64,000 nucleotides of DNA from Hemibagrus wyckioides (taxonomy: Eukaryota; Chordata; Actinopteri; Siluriformes; Bagridae). Below, in pieces: positions 60,931 to 64,000 of the stretch (the stretch's first letter is position 1; every line of letters begins with the position of its first letter). Location: assembly GCF_019097595.1 (NCBI RefSeq), contig NC_080726.1, positions 11,425,705 through 11,489,704 of the forward strand. Reading direction: 5' to 3'. The notes below the pieces were generated by a model. The model searched no databases. It had not been told where the DNA came from and saw only the letters and a list, made by a program, of their open reading frames with translations. Position numbers and translations under genes: made by a program.

Positions 60931-61350
60931 TTTTTAATGGCCCTCACTTACATATTAATTATTATTGATAGCCACAATGAAATTTTATAAACTTCTACTT
61001 CGACTTTTCCACTTGCTGCTTTTAAGACATAGATCTTAGATACTTAGATATATAGATACTTATCTGTCTGCTTATCTTTTATCAATCGCAGATGTATGTC
61101 ATCAGCAAGTACAGTACATGTTCACCGAAAACAAAATAAGTCCCTTGTTATAGTTGGTCCGATTTTACTACAGGACATGAAACCAGAGACTTTTGTCTGG
61201 GGGAAAAAAAGAGTTCCAGGGGAAGAAAAGCCCTAAATGAATGTGTGGTCAGTCAGATTTATTAGGTTAGGATATATTAGGTTTTTTAACAAAACATGAT
61301 TTCATTGCTTATGCTAAACTTCTACAAAAGTTTCTAATGACCAGACTGAG
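60931..61350. other. AT-rich non-coding DNA
   Basis: No feature was seen. Confidence 0.55.
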
Positions 61351-61507
61351 TGCATTTACATCTCTGGCATATGGCACACCTTTATCCAGAGTACCTTACA
61401 AGTTACCTCAGGGTTAAAGGCCTTGGTCATAGACCCAGCTTGGGGGACATGGGTTTCAAACTCACATCTCTCTGACCAGTAGTCCAACACCTTAACCGCT
61501 AAGCTAA
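61351..61507 (-). mobile_element. V-SINE (Mermaid-like), worn
   Basis: On the + strand: tail in reverse ('tgcatttacatctctggcat', 'cctttatccagagtacctta'), body 'aaaggccttggtcatagacc', and head in reverse ('tccaacaccttaaccgctaa'). It has more substitutions than the 40.6 kb copy. Confidence 0.8.
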
Positions 61508-62988
61508 TTGATGTTCAAATCTTGCATTTATGAAAACCAGTTACATTGTGAAATCTAACAAAGATAATGGCATAGTGCTGAAGTATAGTGCTAGGCAGTT
61601 ATAACACACATGGTAGAATAGCACAGTTGTGATGTGTCTACTGCAAAACACCAGTGTTGTGGGTTTGATTATCAGGAGTGAGCGTGATGTATGATTTAAT
61701 ACAGGACTTTAATTATATACACTCAAATTGTGTTGGATGAACGCAAACTAATTGTGTTAATGTTACTCAGTTCAATCATGTAGAACTGATATATGCATGA
61801 ATTAAGTAAATAATTAGAAAACATAGAAAACTAATTTTACTGTTTTGTTTTTTTGACAAAAATCTCCTACAAGATTAGGTTGTTGTTTGTCTGGACTTGG
61901 AGATCTTGTATGGCGTCAGGAAAACACACTCTGGAGAGTGGATGCAGTGAGTGCAGGTCAGTTAAATAGGAACAGATCACAGTATTAGGAACAGATCCAG
62001 CGAACTATCCGAAACAACGTCAAGCAAAGCACTCGGTCAGGACAGGCACAGGTCAGTCCAATCACAAATAGGACTATAGGCAAAAATCATGGTTCGAAAG
62101 GCAGGAGTGAAAAACAGATAATCTAGATCAGAAAGACGGGTTCGGTAAACTCAGGGAGACAAAGTACTGAAACAGAGGTGTTTATGACCAGCGCTAAGCC
62201 AAATATACATAAGTGAACACAGTTAGAAGGATGTTTTAGATGACTAGGTACGAGGAAGTGCAGCAGGTTGTGGAGAAGATGAGTCCAAGGGAAGCCATAT
62301 TATGTAGGCTGCAGTGAACTGTGTGAAACTTCTACTTCTAGTCTGTAATGTCCAGGGATATGAAGTCGTGCAGTGTTACAGTTGTGTCATGTTCTAATTG
62401 TGCCAGCTCTTTGCTACCATGATGCATTATGAAGGGTAATGTATTTACATTATGGCTGTTGTGACTTACATGATCAAATGCATAAAAAATCCACATTTGA
62501 ATGTTAAAAAAATCTTATTAGGTATTTAAGATAACATTGTAATCATCAATTAGTTCATTCCTATCAGACTTTTTTCTGTAGATGAAGATAGAATGTAAAA
62601 CCAAGTTAAACATCAGTGGGTATATAAGTAAAAACTAATCTAGGACTGAATTTTTTGAAAAAAACTAAAAATAAAGGTTGATACTGTGTTGAATTGTGCT
62701 ACTATGTGTGTGGCAGTGTAAAATTACAGGATCATTAATATTCACATGCAGTTTTAAAGGAATTTACTCTAGCCTGCAGTGCTTATTTCTCATCAGAGAA
62801 GTTTGGTACTGTTGATTTTCTTCATATTATTCATAAAACTCAGATTATGAGATTTTCTGCATCGGCGCAGGATTTTTCAAGAGAGAATCGCAATGCATTG
62901 AAGAATTGATTACTTTCTCCATTCGCGCTATTTTCACCTAATTTGCTTATATTCCAGGTTTATGACTTAGTAAGGCTGCTCTTACCTT
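61508..62988. other. Non-coding DNA with a possible repeat
   Basis: Positions 61900-62330 (purine-rich, 'gggttcggtaaactcaggga', 'agtgaacacagttagaagga') resemble a multi-copy fish sequence from memory, without a second copy here. No exon was seen. Confidence 0.35.
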
Positions 62989-63300
62989 TCATCATCATCA
63001 TCATCCACCTTCTCGTTCTCCTCATCCTCCTCTTCCCCCTCATCATTATCATAATGCGCCTCCGCCTCATCCTCCTCATTATCATCCTCCTCCTCCCTTT
63101 CATCGTCAGCATCCTCCACCTCCTCCTCCTCTTCATTATCATCACCATTCTCCTCCTCATTATCATCATCCTAATCATCCTCCTCCTCATCATCATCCTC
63201 CACCTTCTCCTCCTCCTCCTCTTCAACATCATCATCCTCCTCATTATTGTCTTCATTCTCTTCCTCCTCCTCCTTTTCATCCTCCTTATCCTCCTCCTTT
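62989..63300. repeat. CAT/CTC trinucleotide tract, strongly pyrimidine-rich
   Basis: Over 300 bases of interspersed TCA, TCC and CTC triplets with a few A interruptions. All three-base periodic, so both strands give long false open frames (134 codons + and 127 codons -). Confidence 0.9.
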
Positions 63301-63470
63301 GCTGTTTTTCATATAATGTAAACCATGCCACTCCACACTGCAAGTGAAACTTGAATGTTGTTTAACACAGCATTCGGCGAGTTAGGTGAGTGAGAGCATG
63401 TCGGGAGAGAACGGCAGGACACCTGTGCAGACTCAGTGTTCAGCTCACCTCTTTTTCTTTCCTTACCGAG
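63301..63470. other. Non-coding DNA
   Basis: Nothing was recognised. Confidence 0.5.
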
Positions 63471-63830
63471 TAGTTTATTAGGCTGTCAGGGCGAGGCATC
63501 TTTTTGCCTGTCTACTTTCAGAGCAGATGTACTGTAGCTGAGCGAAATCTGGAGCACAGCTTTTGCCCTCCATTTTTATGGCCGTGATAAAAGAGAGAGC
63601 AGGCTGGAATTGACGGCACACCATTGTCTGGGACTGCTCCGAATGAGCATCATCGGAGGCAATCAGAGCCCACGCTGTCACCACAGAGCTGTTAGAACAC
63701 GAGTCCCTGCCCTGTTCGGCACACTTTTCTCCTCAGACAAACTCGTCCGCTCTGGAGTTTTTCACCCTTTGGCGTAGTGGAACTGTAATTGGTTCCCTGT
63801 TACAGCTACACCACTACTTTCCCGGTGAGG
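63471..63830. other. Candidate conserved non-coding element
   Basis: Balanced, repeat-free and CpG-retaining (GGGCGAGGCATC, GAATTGACGGCACACC). GTAATTGG near 63786 is a homeodomain-type site. It continues towards the window edge. Confidence 0.4.
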
Positions 63831-64000
63831 TATCTCCCGAAAGCATATGGATGAGACTCTTGATGTTGTGTTTCTTGATGCACGGTGTTGTATGCAGGCT
63901 TAGATTTATTCAGCAGCTGAGTAGAGCAGATTTGATTTTGAACTCCAATTGAATAGATGCTCATCGAGGCGAGTATTTATGAAGTGCTTTTGTCATTCAG
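63831..64000. other. Non-coding DNA to window edge
   Basis: No feature was seen. Confidence 0.5.

Noticed and set aside
62943..63347. 134-codon and 127-codon frames on the two strands
   Set aside because: Pure products of the CAT/CTC triplet repeat.

Overview
This window is vertebrate nuclear DNA, almost certainly from a teleost fish. It is AT-rich and intron-like, with dense CA, GA, GT and trinucleotide microsatellites. It carries tRNA-headed SINEs whose 3' ends match an L2-type LINE fragment in the same window, RTE-like-tailed SINEs, and degenerate Tc1-like transposons. The SINE type with the 'ccaccaagctgccactgctgggc' class of body (shown here in part only) resembles the Mermaid/Merman V-SINEs described from catfish. 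A siluriform source is therefore my best guess, but it is inference. There are no prokaryotic or operon features and no complete protein-coding gene.

Layout. Positions 1-24.7 kb are repeat-rich and contain no recognisable exon. They hold five kinds of mobile relic: V-SINE, RTE-tailed SINE, L2 fragment, Tc1-like relics and a repeat with a GGATGGATGG-type tail. At 24.7-25.3 kb there is a CpG-dense block that looks like a promoter plus a 5' leader exon. It ends in an ATG in good context followed at once by a GTGAGC splice donor (25273-25281), so it may be the first exon of a + strand gene whose remaining exons lie beyond the right edge. From about 25.3 kb to 64 kb the sequence would then be that gene's first intron, or a gene desert. 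It alternates ordinary AT-rich DNA and scattered repeats with blocks of unique, balanced, motif-rich sequence that look like conserved non-coding elements (CNEs), for example at 29.7-30.3, 33.3-33.5, 34.2-34.5, 38.5-38.9, 46.1-46.5, 57.0-57.4, 58.4-58.8 and 60.2-60.4 kb. CNE calls rest only on appearance (no repeats, mixed composition, clustered homeodomain, GATA or E-box cores). Cross-species alignment would decide them, and confidence is set low for that reason.

How the parts relate. No pathway can be reconstructed. The clearest biology is retroposon history. Two SINEs share one body and tail but carry different tRNA heads (Gly-like and Glu-like). Five V-SINE-type copies appear to share their 3' end with the L2-type LINE fragment at 11.9 kb. 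A Tc1-like deletion derivative sits inside another inverted-repeat element at 12.85-13.7 kb. The open reading frames of 60-158 codons show no protein-family resemblance, except for the L2 reverse transcriptase end and the Tc1 transposase N-terminus, and are otherwise treated as chance. I did not see a new biological system. The best leads are the ATG-only exon, the head-swapped SINE pair and an exact 27-base repeat at 52.2 and 52.8 kb inside intron-like sequence.
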